NCBI GenBank assembly: GCA_965649545.1
Contig: CBFGLF010000087.1
Coordinates: forward strand, 1-7,538
DNA length: 7,538 nt
Direction: 5' to 3'
From: CABHOJ01 sp965649545
GTDB taxonomy: Bacteria > Pseudomonadota > Gammaproteobacteria > Burkholderiales > Methylophilaceae
The translations under genes and the position numbers were made by a program. Below, piece by piece: positions 1-6,394 of the stretch (position 1 is the first letter of the stretch; each line of letters starts with the position of its first letter). The notes under the pieces are model-generated. The model was not told the DNA's origin and searched no databases. It worked only from the letters and a program-made list of their open reading frames with translations.

Positions 1-4
1 GCGA

Positions 5-1006
5 TCAGGGCTTCACTTGGCGGCCAAGGAAATCCCGGATCAGTCCGGCGATCTCGTTCCCATCTTCTTCAAGCGCGAAATGGCCGGTATCGAGCAGGTG
101 CAACTCTGCCTTGGGCAAGTCGCGAAGGTAGGGGGTAGCGCCGGCAGCCGGGAAGATCTTGTCGTTCTTGCCCCATACGATCAGCATCGGCGGCTGGTGC
201 TTGCGGAAATACGCTTGCCATGCAGGGTAATGCGGGGGGTTGGTGCCGTAGCTGTAAAACAACTCGAGCTGGATAGCCTTATTGCCCGGACGGTCCATAT
301 AGGCCTGATCCATCATCCAGGCATCGGGGCTGACATTGGTCGCCGGATCGCGGAAGCCTTCGGAATACTGCCACTTGGTCGCCTCCAGCTCGAAGAATGG
401 ACGTAGTTTGGCTGCATTCGCTTCAGTCTTGTCCTTCCAGTACGCCTTCAAGGGTGCCCAGAATGCGTTGTCGATCCCTTCATCGTAGGCGTTACCGTTC
501 TGCACGATGATGGCGCTGATCTTCTCCGGGTGTGCGGAGGCGATGCGGTAACCGATGGGCGCGCCGTAATCCTGTACGTAGATGGCGAACTTGCTGAGAC
601 CAAGATGCGTGGTGAGTTGGTCGACCACAGCTGCAAGATTGTCAAAGCTATAGGTGAATTTCCCCATCGCGGGCTGATCGCTCTGGCCATAGCCAGGATA
701 ATCAGGCGCGATGACATGATAGCGATCGGCAAGCTGCGGGATCAGGTTGCGGAACATGTGTGACGAGGATGGGAACCCGTGAAGCAGCAACACAGTAGGG
801 GCATCCTTCGGGCCTGCCTCGCGGTAGAACACCTTGACGCCATCGATACTGACGGTGTGATAGGAAACCGCTTGAGTCGCTTGCGCCGAGCGGGCGCTGT
901 GGGTTAGTTCGGTACCTGCGGCACCGGCATGCAAGGAAAACGTGGATACGATAGCCATGATACCCACGGCGACAGCGAATGTTGAATAACGGACTGGGAA
1001 TTTCAT
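5..1006 (-). CDS. Exported alpha/beta-fold hydrolase with Asp nucleophile (epoxide hydrolase / haloalkane dehalogenase-like)
   Basis: The 333-residue product begins with a typical Sec signal peptide: basic residues at K2 and R6, a hydrophobic stretch over about residues 10-25, and small residues (AGAAG) around 27-31. It should therefore act in the periplasm or outside the cell. The mature part is a complete alpha/beta hydrolase. The oxyanion-hole motif HGFPSSS is at 76-82, a nucleophile elbow VQDYGAPIG puts Asp146 in the nucleophile position, the acid is probably Asp282 in WGKNDKIFP, and the catalytic His is His309 in TGHFALEE. A lid domain spans about 170-270. An Asp nucleophile is the hallmark of epoxide hydrolases and haloalkane dehalogenases rather than serine esterases. 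Tyr147 replaces the Trp that usually follows the Asp, so dehalogenase activity should not be assumed; the substrate is unknown. An AAGGA Shine-Dalgarno sequence precedes the ATG. The gene lies 137 bp downstream of the copper-storage gene on the same strand and may share its transcript. Confidence 0.9.
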   Translation of the reverse strand: MKFPVRYSTFAVAVGIMAIVSTFSLHAGAAGTELTHSARSAQATQAVSYHTVSIDGVKVFYREAGPKDAPTVLLLHGFPSSSHMFRNLIPQLADRYHVIAPDYPGYGQSDQPAMGKFTYSFDNLAAVVDQLTTHLGLSKFAIYVQDYGAPIGYRIASAHPEKISAIIVQNGNAYDEGIDNAFWAPLKAYWKDKTEANAAKLRPFFELEATKWQYSEGFRDPATNVSPDAWMMDQAYMDRPGNKAIQLELFYSYGTNPPHYPAWQAYFRKHQPPMLIVWGKNDKIFPAAGATPYLRDLPKAELHLLDTGHFALEEDGNEIAGLIRDFLGRQVKP

Positions 1007-1143
1007 TTTCGATCCTTCAGAAGTTGTAGACGACTGAAGTTTGCCCAGAAACGAGATATTCAGAATCAGTGCACGGAGAAATTCACCGTTGCCGCTTGCG
1101 AAACAATCTGTAGAAGCGGGCTAAGCGTTTCACGGGTTGAGGC

Positions 1144-1479
1144 TCAACTGTTGTAAGCCATGCTCAGGCAGTTGTCGGCACAGGCGTGGCACATCTTGGC
1201 GCACAGCTGGCAATGCTCATGCGGATGCCTGGCACATTCTTCAGCGCATTCGCGGCAGATCTCGGCGCAGTCCTCGCAGATCAGGCTGGCGAACTCGCTT
1301 TCGCGCTGCATGAAATCCATGGCCAATTTGCAGAACTCGGCACAATCGGTATCGAGGGCGATGCAGCGTTGCATCATGTCAGCATCCTCTTCGGCCTTGC
1401 AGGCCTCGGCGCAAGCCTCGCAGGCGAGCAAGGCTTTCTGGCAGGAATCGATACAGGACTGGTATAGTTGAGTCGCCAC
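1144..1479 (-). CDS. csp3: Cytosolic four-helix-bundle copper storage protein, Csp3 type (DUF326 family)
   Basis: This small protein is extremely cysteine-rich: 18 Cys in about 111 residues, mostly spaced CxxC or CxxxC along amphipathic helices. That is the pattern of the four-helix-bundle copper-storage proteins (Csp), which bind many Cu(I) ions through thiols lining the inside of the bundle. There is no signal peptide or Tat motif, which fits the cytosolic Csp3 branch rather than exported Csp1. His residues cluster near the end of the third helix (HPHEH). The start is uncertain. An ATG at 1485 would add Met-Cys (19 Cys in all), but the AAGGAG Shine-Dalgarno sequence (1487-1492) then sits only 1 nt from the start. 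The in-frame GTG at 1479 has a normal 7-nt spacing, so I chose it. The hydrolase follows on the same strand. The role (Cu(I) buffering) is family knowledge; metal identity is not shown by sequence alone. Confidence 0.85.
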   Translation of the reverse strand: MATQLYQSCIDSCQKALLACEACAEACKAEEDADMMQRCIALDTDCAEFCKLAMDFMQRESEFASLICEDCAEICRECAEECARHPHEHCQLCAKMCHACADNCLSMAYNS

Positions 1480-1518
1480 GCACATTCTCCTTGATGGCTA
1501 TCGGGGAAGCGTAAATAA

Positions 1519-1548
1519 GAAGACGGTCGCTTTGCAGCCACCGTCTTC
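1519..1548 (-). repeat. Hairpin in the leader of the copper-storage gene
   Basis: GAAGACGGT (1519-1527) and ACCGTCTTC (1540-1548) form a perfect 9-bp stem with a 12-nt loop. Read on the minus strand it lies about 40 nt upstream of the copper-storage start and is followed by a partly T-rich stretch (CTTATTTACG). It could be a leader structure or weak attenuator for that gene. No minus-strand gene lies upstream that would need a terminator here. The function is inferred; the pairing is directly visible. Confidence 0.6.
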
Positions 1549-1556
1549 AGCCAATG

Positions 1557-1580
1557 TTTCACGGACCGGGTCCGGTGAAA
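1557..1580. repeat. 24-bp near-perfect inverted repeat, candidate operator
   Basis: TTTCAC (1557-1562) followed by GGACC mirrors GGTCC followed by GGTGAAA ending at 1580, around a central G at 1568. The symmetry is complete except for one extra base in the right arm. The element lies between the divergent copper-storage and antiporter genes, so it may be a dimeric regulator's site or a stem-loop in the copper-storage leader. I cannot match it to a named regulator. Confidence 0.5.
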
Positions 1581-1659
1581 ATCAGCGATTCCAGAATAGT
1601 CGCCCGCGGTTGTCAGGGTGATCGGAATTGCGCCTATTTGCATGTAGGATGAATTTACG

Positions 1660-1680
1660 TCGCTCGCTGACCGCGAGCGA
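1660..1680 (+). repeat. Short hairpin upstream of the ybaL-type gene
   Basis: TCGCTCGC (1660-1667) and GCGAGCGA (1673-1680) form a perfect GC-rich 8-bp stem with a 5-nt loop. The hairpin ends 30 bp before the antiporter ATG and is probably in its 5' leader. It has no following T-tract, so it is not an intrinsic terminator. It may affect mRNA stability or be a protein-binding dyad. Confidence 0.5.
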
Positions 1681-1710
1681 GAGGATCAATGTAGTGAAAG
1701 GTTTTTGTGA

Positions 1711-3429
1711 ATGCCGCATGACGTCAGTCTGATCAGTACCATCGCCGCCGCTTTCGGGCTGGCGATCATCCTCGGATATCTCGCCTCACGCTTGCGCATG
1801 CCGCCGTTGGTAGGCTACCTCGTCGCAGGTATCGTCATTGGACCGGGCACGCCAGGCTTCGTCGCCGATATACAGCTCGCCGGGCAATTGGCGGAGATCG
1901 GCGTCATGTTGCTGATGTTCGGTGTCGGCTTGCATTTCTCCCTGCACGACTTGCTGGCGGTACGGCGCATCGCGGTACCGGGCGCTATCGTGCAGATCGC
2001 CGTGGCCACCGCGCTTGGCGTGGCGATCTCCATGACCTGGGGCTGGTCATTCGGCGGGGCACTGGTGTTCGGCCTGGCATTGTCGGTTGCCAGCACGGTG
2101 GTCTTGCTACGCGCTCTGGAGGCACGTGGTGTACTGGAGTCGATCAACGGCCGCATCGCCGTCGGCTGGCTGATCGTCGAGGATCTGGTCATGGTGCTGG
2201 TGCTGGTCTTGCTACCGGCGGTCGCTGGGTTGCTCGGAGGCAAGCTGCCCGGCGGTGAAGTGCAACCTGATACCAGCCTGTGGTGGACGGTGGGCATCAC
2301 CCTGGCGAAGGTCGTCGCCTTCATGGTGCTGATGCTGGTGGTCGGGCGCCGCCTGTTCCCAAAGATCCTCTGGCTGGTGGCCCGCAGCGGTTCGCGCGAA
2401 CTGTTCACGCTGTGCGTGCTCGCCGCGGCCGTCGGCGTGGCTTACGGGTCGGCCAAGTTGTTCGATGTGTCGTTCGCGCTGGGCGCGTTCTTCGCCGGCA
2501 TGATGCTGCGCGAATCCGAATTCAGCCATCGGGCGGCGGAAGAATCCCTGCCCTTGCGCGACGCTTTCTCGGTCCTGTTCTTCGTCTCGGTGGGCATGCT
2601 GTTCAACCCGGCGGTCCTGATCGAAGAGCCGCTACGCGTGGTCGTGGTCGCCGGCATCATCATCATCGGCAAGACGCTGGCTGCCATCGCGTTGGTGCTG
2701 GCGTTCCGCTATCCGCTCAATACGGCCTTGACCGTCGGCGCCAGTCTGGCGCAGATCGGCGAGTTCTCGTTCATCCTGGCCGGCATGGGTGTGGCCCTCG
2801 GCTTGCTGCCGCTCGAAGGGCAGAGCCTGATCCTGGCGGGTGCCTTGATCTCCATCGCACTCAATTCCTTCATCTTCACGGCGATCGAACCGGTGCAGCG
2901 CTTCATCCGTGCCCGCTCGCCACTCGCCCGTAAACTGGAGATGCGGGACGACCCGCTGGCCGCACTACCGATGACGGTGGAAGAACATTACCTGTCGGGC
3001 CAGGTGGTGCTGGTGGGTTATGGCCGTGTCGGTAGACGTATCGCCGCCGCCTTGACCACGGCGGGCGTGCCTTTCGTCGTCGCAGAACAGAACCGGGAGA
3101 TCGTCGAGAAGCTGCGGTCGCAGAACATCCCGGCGGTATCCGGCGATGCGGCAGACCCGGTGGTGCTGGTACAAGCGCACATCGCGCGTGCCGGCATGCT
3201 GGTGGTCGCCACCCCCGATACCTTCGGCGTCCGCAAGATGGTGGAGACCGCCCGCACCTTGAATCCGGGCATCGAGATCATCCTGCGTACCCATAGCGAC
3301 GAAGAGGCCGCCATGCTGGAGCGCGAGGAGCTGGGCAAGGTGTTCATGGGTGAGCACGAGCTGGCGCTTGGCATGTCCGAACATGTCCTGAAGCGCATGG
3401 GCATCAGCGCCGACGGCATTCGACAGTGA
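1711..3429 (+). CDS. ybaL: YbaL-type CPA2 monovalent cation:proton antiporter with C-terminal TrkA-N (RCK/KTN) domain
   Basis: This 572-residue integral membrane protein has an N-terminal Na/H-exchanger-type domain of about 12-13 hydrophobic helices (residues about 5-395) and a cytosolic TrkA-N/RCK nucleotide-binding domain (about 430-545). Stretches such as the LLMFGVGLHFSLHDL, GWLIVEDLVMVL, DVSFALGAFFAGMML and ASLAQIGEFSFILAGMG segments closely resemble E. coli YbaL as I remember it, and the length is close to that protein. Asp158 in the VEDL segment matches the conserved acidic transport residue of CPA2 antiporters. The Rossmann loop GYGRVG is at 436-441, followed by an acidic residue in VVAEQN. 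The family is thought to exchange K+ (or Na+) for protons across the inner membrane under nucleotide control; the actual ion is not shown here. A GAAAGG Shine-Dalgarno sequence (1696-1701) lies 9 nt before the ATG. It leads a run of three plus-strand genes, with yjbQ 50 bp downstream. Confidence 0.93.
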   Translation: MPHDVSLISTIAAAFGLAIILGYLASRLRMPPLVGYLVAGIVIGPGTPGFVADIQLAGQLAEIGVMLLMFGVGLHFSLHDLLAVRRIAVPGAIVQIAVATALGVAISMTWGWSFGGALVFGLALSVASTVVLLRALEARGVLESINGRIAVGWLIVEDLVMVLVLVLLPAVAGLLGGKLPGGEVQPDTSLWWTVGITLAKVVAFMVLMLVVGRRLFPKILWLVARSGSRELFTLCVLAAAVGVAYGSAKLFDVSFALGAFFAGMMLRESEFSHRAAEESLPLRDAFSVLFFVSVGMLFNPAVLIEEPLRVVVVAGIIIIGKTLAAIALVLAFRYPLNTALTVGASLAQIGEFSFILAGMGVALGLLPLEGQSLILAGALISIALNSFIFTAIEPVQRFIRARSPLARKLEMRDDPLAALPMTVEEHYLSGQVVLVGYGRVGRRIAAALTTAGVPFVVAEQNREIVEKLRSQNIPAVSGDAADPVVLVQAHIARAGMLVVATPDTFGVRKMVETARTLNPGIEIILRTHSDEEAAMLEREELGKVFMGEHELALGMSEHVLKRMGISADGIRQ

Positions 3430-3479
3430 TGGCGGCAGGCGATATGATTTTGGGCAACAACACCTGATCGAGGCAAAAG

Positions 3480-3899
3480 ATGAAAAGTTTCCGTAAAGAA
3501 CTCTGGTTCAATCCGCCGACCCGCGTGGCCTTCATCAACATCACTTCGCAAGTCCGCGAATGCCTGCGCGAGAGCGGGGTGCGGGAGGGCTTCGTGCTGG
3601 TGAATGCCATGCACATCACGGCCAGTGTCTTCATCAATGACGATGAACGTGGCCTGCATCATGACTACACCCAATGGCTGGAAAAGCTGGCGCCGCACGA
3701 ACCGGTCTCCGGCTATCGTCATAACGACACCGGCGAGGACAACGCCGATGCGCACATGAAACGTCAGGTCATGGGGCGTGAAGTCGTCGTCGCCATCACC
3801 GACGGCCAGCTGGATTTCGGCCCGTGGGAACAGATCTTCTACGGTGAATTCGACGGCCGCCGCAAGAAGCGCGTGCTGGTCAAGATCATCGGCGAATGA
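3480..3899 (+). CDS. yjbQ: YjbQ/UPF0047 family protein (secondary thiamine-phosphate synthase enzyme family)
   Basis: The complete 139-residue product matches the YjbQ/UPF0047 family over its full usual length. The signature residues are visible: His45 in MHITA, the acidic cluster NDDE at 53-56, His60-His61-Asp62, and YRHNDTGEDNADAH at 79-92, which supplies several likely metal- or substrate-binding His/Asp/Asn side chains. LDFGPWEQIF at 111-120 is the conserved C-terminal motif. Family members have been reported to show weak thiamine-phosphate synthase activity, but the physiological role is still unclear, so the name should be read loosely. It is cytosolic, with no signal peptide or membrane segment. 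A GAGG ribosome-binding site (3470-3473) sits 6 nt before the ATG. It lies 50 bp after the ybaL-type gene and 134 bp before the Kef-type gene, so it may be co-transcribed with the former. No thiamine genes lie in the window. Confidence 0.92.
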   Translation: MKSFRKELWFNPPTRVAFINITSQVRECLRESGVREGFVLVNAMHITASVFINDDERGLHHDYTQWLEKLAPHEPVSGYRHNDTGEDNADAHMKRQVMGREVVVAITDGQLDFGPWEQIFYGEFDGRRKKRVLVKIIGE

Positions 3900-3963
3900 G
3901 CGCACCCAAGTGAGCCAGGGTGAGCGAGCTTAATTAATCACCTGAGCTTAGCGACTGACCTAG

Positions 3964-3987
3964 CCTGCCGTTGCCGATAACGGCAGG
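3964..3987 (+). terminator. Strong hairpin between yjbQ and the Kef-type gene (terminator-like or leader structure)
   Basis: CCTGCCGTT (3964-3972) and AACGGCAGG (3979-3987) form a perfect 9-bp stem with a 6-nt loop (GCCGAT). It is the only strong structure in the 134-bp gap. There is no U-tract on either side, so it is not a classical intrinsic terminator. It could be a processing or stability hairpin, or a structured leader of the following gene. The nearby DNA also holds a 7-bp direct repeat GAGCTTA at 3926-3932 and 3944-3950. No confident promoter was seen in the gap. Confidence 0.5.
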
Positions 3988-4033
3988 TCCGGTGGCGTCC
4001 CAATACAACCTCTTTCCCTGCTGGCAGGTGCCC

Positions 4034-5839
4034 ATGAACGAGATCCATATCCCCCCACTGCTGCTGCAGAGCATCATCTACCTGGGCGCGGCCATCATCG
4101 CCGTGCCGCTCTCCAAACGTATCGGTCTCGGTTCGGTGCTGGGCTATCTGATCGCCGGCATCATCATCGGCCCATGGGGGTTGGGGTTGATCGCCGAGGT
4201 CGAGACCGTGCTGCACTTCGCGGAATTCGGTGTGGTGATGATGCTGTTCCTCATCGGCCTCGAACTGGACCTGGATAAGCTCTGGGACTTGCGGTTGCCG
4301 ATCTTCGGCCTTGGCGGATTGCAGGTGCTGGCTACCATCGCCGTCGCCGCATCGATCGCTGTCGGCTTCGGTCTGGATTGGCGACTGGCGCTGGTGGCCG
4401 CGATGGGGATCGCGATGTCGTCCACCGCGATCGCCGTGCAGACCATGACCGAACGCGGCGTGCTGCAGCAACCGGCAGGGCAGGCGGCTTTTTCCGTGCT
4501 GCTGTTCCAGGACCTTGCCGTCATCCCGCTGATGTTGCTCTTGGCCTTGCTGGTGCCGCACAGCGCCTCCGCCGGGGTCGAGTGGCTGAATATCGCCAAG
4601 GCGGTGGGCGTCATCCTCTTCGTCGTGCTGGCTGGCAAATACCTGTTGCGGCCAGTGTTGCGTTATATCGCCAACACCGGCTTGCGCGAGATCTTCATCG
4701 CCTTCGCGCTATTCCTCGTCATGGGCGTGGCGCTGCTCATGCAGCTGGTCGGTTTGTCGATGGCGCTGGGTGCGTTCCTGGCGGGCGTGTTGCTGGCGGA
4801 TTCAGAATACCGGCAGGAGCTGGAACTGGATATCGATCCTTTCAAGGGGCTGCTATTAGGCCTGTTCTTCATCGCGGTCGGCATGTCCGTCGATCTCGGA
4901 TTGGTCTGGCAATCGCCCCTGATGATCGTCGGCCTGGCGCTGGGTCTGGTATTGCTGAAGATACTGCTGCTGTATCCGCTGGCCCGCCGCTTCGGTCATT
5001 GCAAGGCGGATGCGCTGATGTTCGCGCTGGTGCTGTCGCAGATCGGCGAGTTCGCCTTCGTCCTGTTCAGTGCGGCTTCTCAACTGGGCGCACTCGACCC
5101 ACAGTCAGCGAGCACGCTCAACGCCATCGTCGCCGTGTCGATGCTGACGACCCCCTTGCTCATGTTGATCTATGGTCGCTGGGCGCAGCGCACCCTCAAC
5201 CAGCCTGTCGAGGGGCATGACGATTTCGAGACACAACGCCCCATCATCATCGCCGGCTTCGGTCGGGTCGGACAGGTCCTGACCCGATTGCTGAACGGCG
5301 TCGGCACTCCCCCGACCGTGATCGAATACGACCCCAACCAGATCGAGCTGGTCAGACAATTCGGCTTCAAGGCCTATTACGGCGACATCACCCGGCCAGA
5401 TGTGCTGGAAGCTGCCGGTATCGCGCAGGCCAGATTATTCGTGCTGGCGATCGATGATCCCGAGGATGCCCTGGAGACGGCGCGATATGTGAAGACCCAT
5501 TATCCCCATGTGCGGATCCTGGCCCGTGCCCGTAACCGGACACACGCCTTCGATTTCATGGCGCTGGAGATCGAGGTGGTGCGGGAGACCTTCTTTTCGG
5601 CCTTGCATCTCGCGGAGAAGATGCTGCGGGAGATCGGGTATGACCAGGCCAAGGCGAGCCGGGCGGTGCAGCATTTCCGCAAGCATGACGAACGCATGAT
5701 GCAGGAATCGCTATCGATCCGGCATGACGACGAGAAGCTGATCGAGAACAGCCATCGCGCACGGGAGGAACTGGCGCGGTTGCTGAGACAGGAATTCGAG
5801 GACGCGGCGGCAGAGCCTGCGGCTACCGCGCCGCGCTAG
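4034..5839 (+). CDS. kefC: KefB/KefC-type glutathione-gated potassium:proton antiporter (CPA2 family)
   Basis: From the ATG at 4034 the product is 601 residues, the usual size of KefB/KefC. The N-terminal exchanger domain (about 1-385) carries many near-identical Kef segments, such as LHFAEFGVVMMLFLIGLELD, SVLLFQDLAVIPL with Asp160, and DPFKGLLLGLFFIAVGMS. A cytosolic KTN/TrkA-N domain follows, with Rossmann loop GFGRVG at 408-413, then the ILARAR and RETFFSAL segments typical of the glutathione-binding region and a charged C-terminal tail. Kef systems release K+ and admit protons when electrophile-glutathione adducts bind, acidifying the cytoplasm as protection; free glutathione and NADH keep them closed. 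KefB versus KefC is not resolved. The regulatory loop is RQELELDIDPFKG (260-272), where E. coli KefB and KefC, as I recall them, have His at the second position. An upstream in-frame TTG at 3971 is rejected because it lies in a hairpin. AGG at 4026-4028 is a weak ribosome-binding site. It converges with the CBS gene 10 bp away. Confidence 0.92.
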   Translation: MNEIHIPPLLLQSIIYLGAAIIAVPLSKRIGLGSVLGYLIAGIIIGPWGLGLIAEVETVLHFAEFGVVMMLFLIGLELDLDKLWDLRLPIFGLGGLQVLATIAVAASIAVGFGLDWRLALVAAMGIAMSSTAIAVQTMTERGVLQQPAGQAAFSVLLFQDLAVIPLMLLLALLVPHSASAGVEWLNIAKAVGVILFVVLAGKYLLRPVLRYIANTGLREIFIAFALFLVMGVALLMQLVGLSMALGAFLAGVLLADSEYRQELELDIDPFKGLLLGLFFIAVGMSVDLGLVWQSPLMIVGLALGLVLLKILLLYPLARRFGHCKADALMFALVLSQIGEFAFVLFSAASQLGALDPQSASTLNAIVAVSMLTTPLLMLIYGRWAQRTLNQPVEGHDDFETQRPIIIAGFGRVGQVLTRLLNGVGTPPTVIEYDPNQIELVRQFGFKAYYGDITRPDVLEAAGIAQARLFVLAIDDPEDALETARYVKTHYPHVRILARARNRTHAFDFMALEIEVVRETFFSALHLAEKMLREIGYDQAKASRAVQHFRKHDERMMQESLSIRHDDEKLIENSHRAREELARLLRQEFEDAAAEPAATAPR

Positions 5840-5849
5840 CGTGGTGGCA

Positions 5850-6278
5850 TCAGCCCTGGATGTAGCTTTCCAGCTGCTTGATCAGGAACTGTTGGTACTC
5901 GATGGTCGCCTGCACCAGATCGCCGATGGAGAGCAGGCCGATGACCTTGCCATGTTCCAGCACCGGCAGGTGGCGGATCCGTTTCCCAGACATCAGGTTC
6001 ATGCACTCTTCGACGGTGCTGTCGGGGGACACGGTGATCAGCTTGGTCGACATGATGTCCTGCACCGCGGTGGTGGCGGAAGTGCGGCCCTTGATGATCA
6101 CTTCGCGTGCGTAATCGCGTTCCGAGAAGATGCCGACGAGCTCATCGCGGCGCATGACGAGCAAGGCGCCGATGTGGTGCTCCGCCATGAGTAGCAGCGC
6201 ATCGTAGACCATGCTTTCCGGCGCGACCGAGAAGATCTGGCGCCCTTTGGTGTCGAGCAATTGACTGACGGTTTTCAT
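5850..6278 (-). CDS. Stand-alone tandem CBS-domain protein
   Basis: The 142-residue product consists almost entirely of two CBS domains forming one Bateman module: the first at about 10-65 (FSVAPESMVYDALLLMAEHHIGALLVM, then ELVGIFSERDYAREV) and the second at about 75-130 (DIMSTKLITVSPDSTVEECMNLM, then RHLPVLEHGKVIGLLSIGDLV). The final residues form a short polar helix. Such modules usually bind adenosine nucleotides and act as energy or redox sensors, but stand-alone versions have no catalytic domain and their partners are mostly unknown. The start is the ATG at 6278 because a strong GAGGAGG-type Shine-Dalgarno sequence precedes it; the open frame extends 24 codons further but without such a signal. 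It is cytosolic. It is convergent with the Kef-type gene and divergent from marR. Regulation of the adjacent antiporter is possible but is only an inference from position. Confidence 0.9.
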   Translation of the reverse strand: MKTVSQLLDTKGRQIFSVAPESMVYDALLLMAEHHIGALLVMRRDELVGIFSERDYAREVIIKGRTSATTAVQDIMSTKLITVSPDSTVEECMNLMSGKRIRHLPVLEHGKVIGLLSIGDLVQATIEYQQFLIKQLESYIQG

Positions 6279-6318
6279 CGTCTCCTCCTCATTTTTGTTT
6301 GTTCTTTGAATGATTAAA

Positions 6319-6346
6319 AATATACACCTTAATGCGATAAGCCCAA
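6319..6346 (-). promoter_or_regulatory. Probable sigma70 promoter of the CBS-domain gene
   Basis: On the minus strand, TTGGGC (6346-6341) and TATATT (6324-6319) are separated by 16 bp, giving a plausible -35/-10 pair. Transcription would start near 6312, leaving a leader of roughly 35 nt that contains the strong Shine-Dalgarno sequence. Its -35 element is back to back with the marR -35 element, 10 bp apart. Confidence 0.5.
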
Positions 6347-6356
6347 ACATTGCTGC

Positions 6357-6384
6357 TTGACATAGTTAGCCACCTAACTATAAT
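6357..6384 (+). promoter_or_regulatory. Consensus sigma70 promoter of the marR gene
   Basis: TTGACA (6357-6362) and TATAAT (6379-6384) match both sigma70 hexamers perfectly, with a 16-bp spacer. The expected start of transcription is about 6390-6392, only a few nucleotides before the chosen ATG at 6395. The whole spacer is occupied by the inverted repeat described separately, so a bound repressor would block RNA polymerase. Confidence 0.85.
6362..6381. promoter_or_regulatory. MarR-type operator O1 (autoregulatory)
   Basis: ATAGTTAG (6362-6369) and CTAACTAT (6374-6381) form a perfect 8-bp inverted repeat with a 4-bp spacer. Size and symmetry suit a winged-helix dimer of the MarR family, and the site overlaps the -35 and -10 hexamers of the marR promoter. 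A near-copy (O2) lies before the next gene. That the adjacent MarR protein binds it is inferred from position and repetition. Confidence 0.8.
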
Positions 6385-6394
6385 GGTGCTAATC

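Larger units (their letters stand above)
1486..1710. other. Divergent intergenic region between copper-storage gene and ybaL-type antiporter gene
   Basis: This 225-bp gap separates two genes transcribed away from each other, so it should hold both promoters. I see no strong sigma70 promoter on either strand. The best plus-strand pair, TTGTCA (1610-1615) and TATTTG (1635-1640), has a poor 19-bp spacing. I also do not see a recognisable CueR-type operator. What stands out is three separate inverted repeats, listed individually. No small gene with a good ribosome-binding site is evident. Confidence 0.6.

Noticed and set aside
1127..1564. Direct repeat GTTTCACGG at 1127-1135 and 1556-1564 flanking the copper-storage gene
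   Set aside because: A 9-bp repeat is expected many times by chance in a window of this size; there are no other signs of a mobile element.
3018..3905. Long minus-strand open frame of about 295 codons opposite the end of the ybaL-type gene and yjbQ
   Set aside because: It is antisense to two well-recognised proteins, has no family resemblance, and is explained by GC-rich codon bias.
3971..4033. N-terminal extension of the Kef-type protein from a TTG codon
   Set aside because: The TTG lies inside a hairpin and the extra 21 residues do not resemble Kef proteins; the ATG at 4034 gives the standard length.
4378..5220. Plus-strand open frame of 280 codons inside the Kef-type gene
   Set aside because: It is an out-of-frame shadow rich in Arg, Gly and Ala within a clearly real antiporter gene.
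5819..5834. GC-rich hairpin at the end of the Kef-type gene as a bidirectional terminator
   Set aside because: The stem is only 5 bp and has no T-tract on either strand.
6279..6350. 24-residue N-terminal extension of the CBS protein
   Set aside because: The extension would cover the probable promoter, and the ATG at 6278 has a far better ribosome-binding site.
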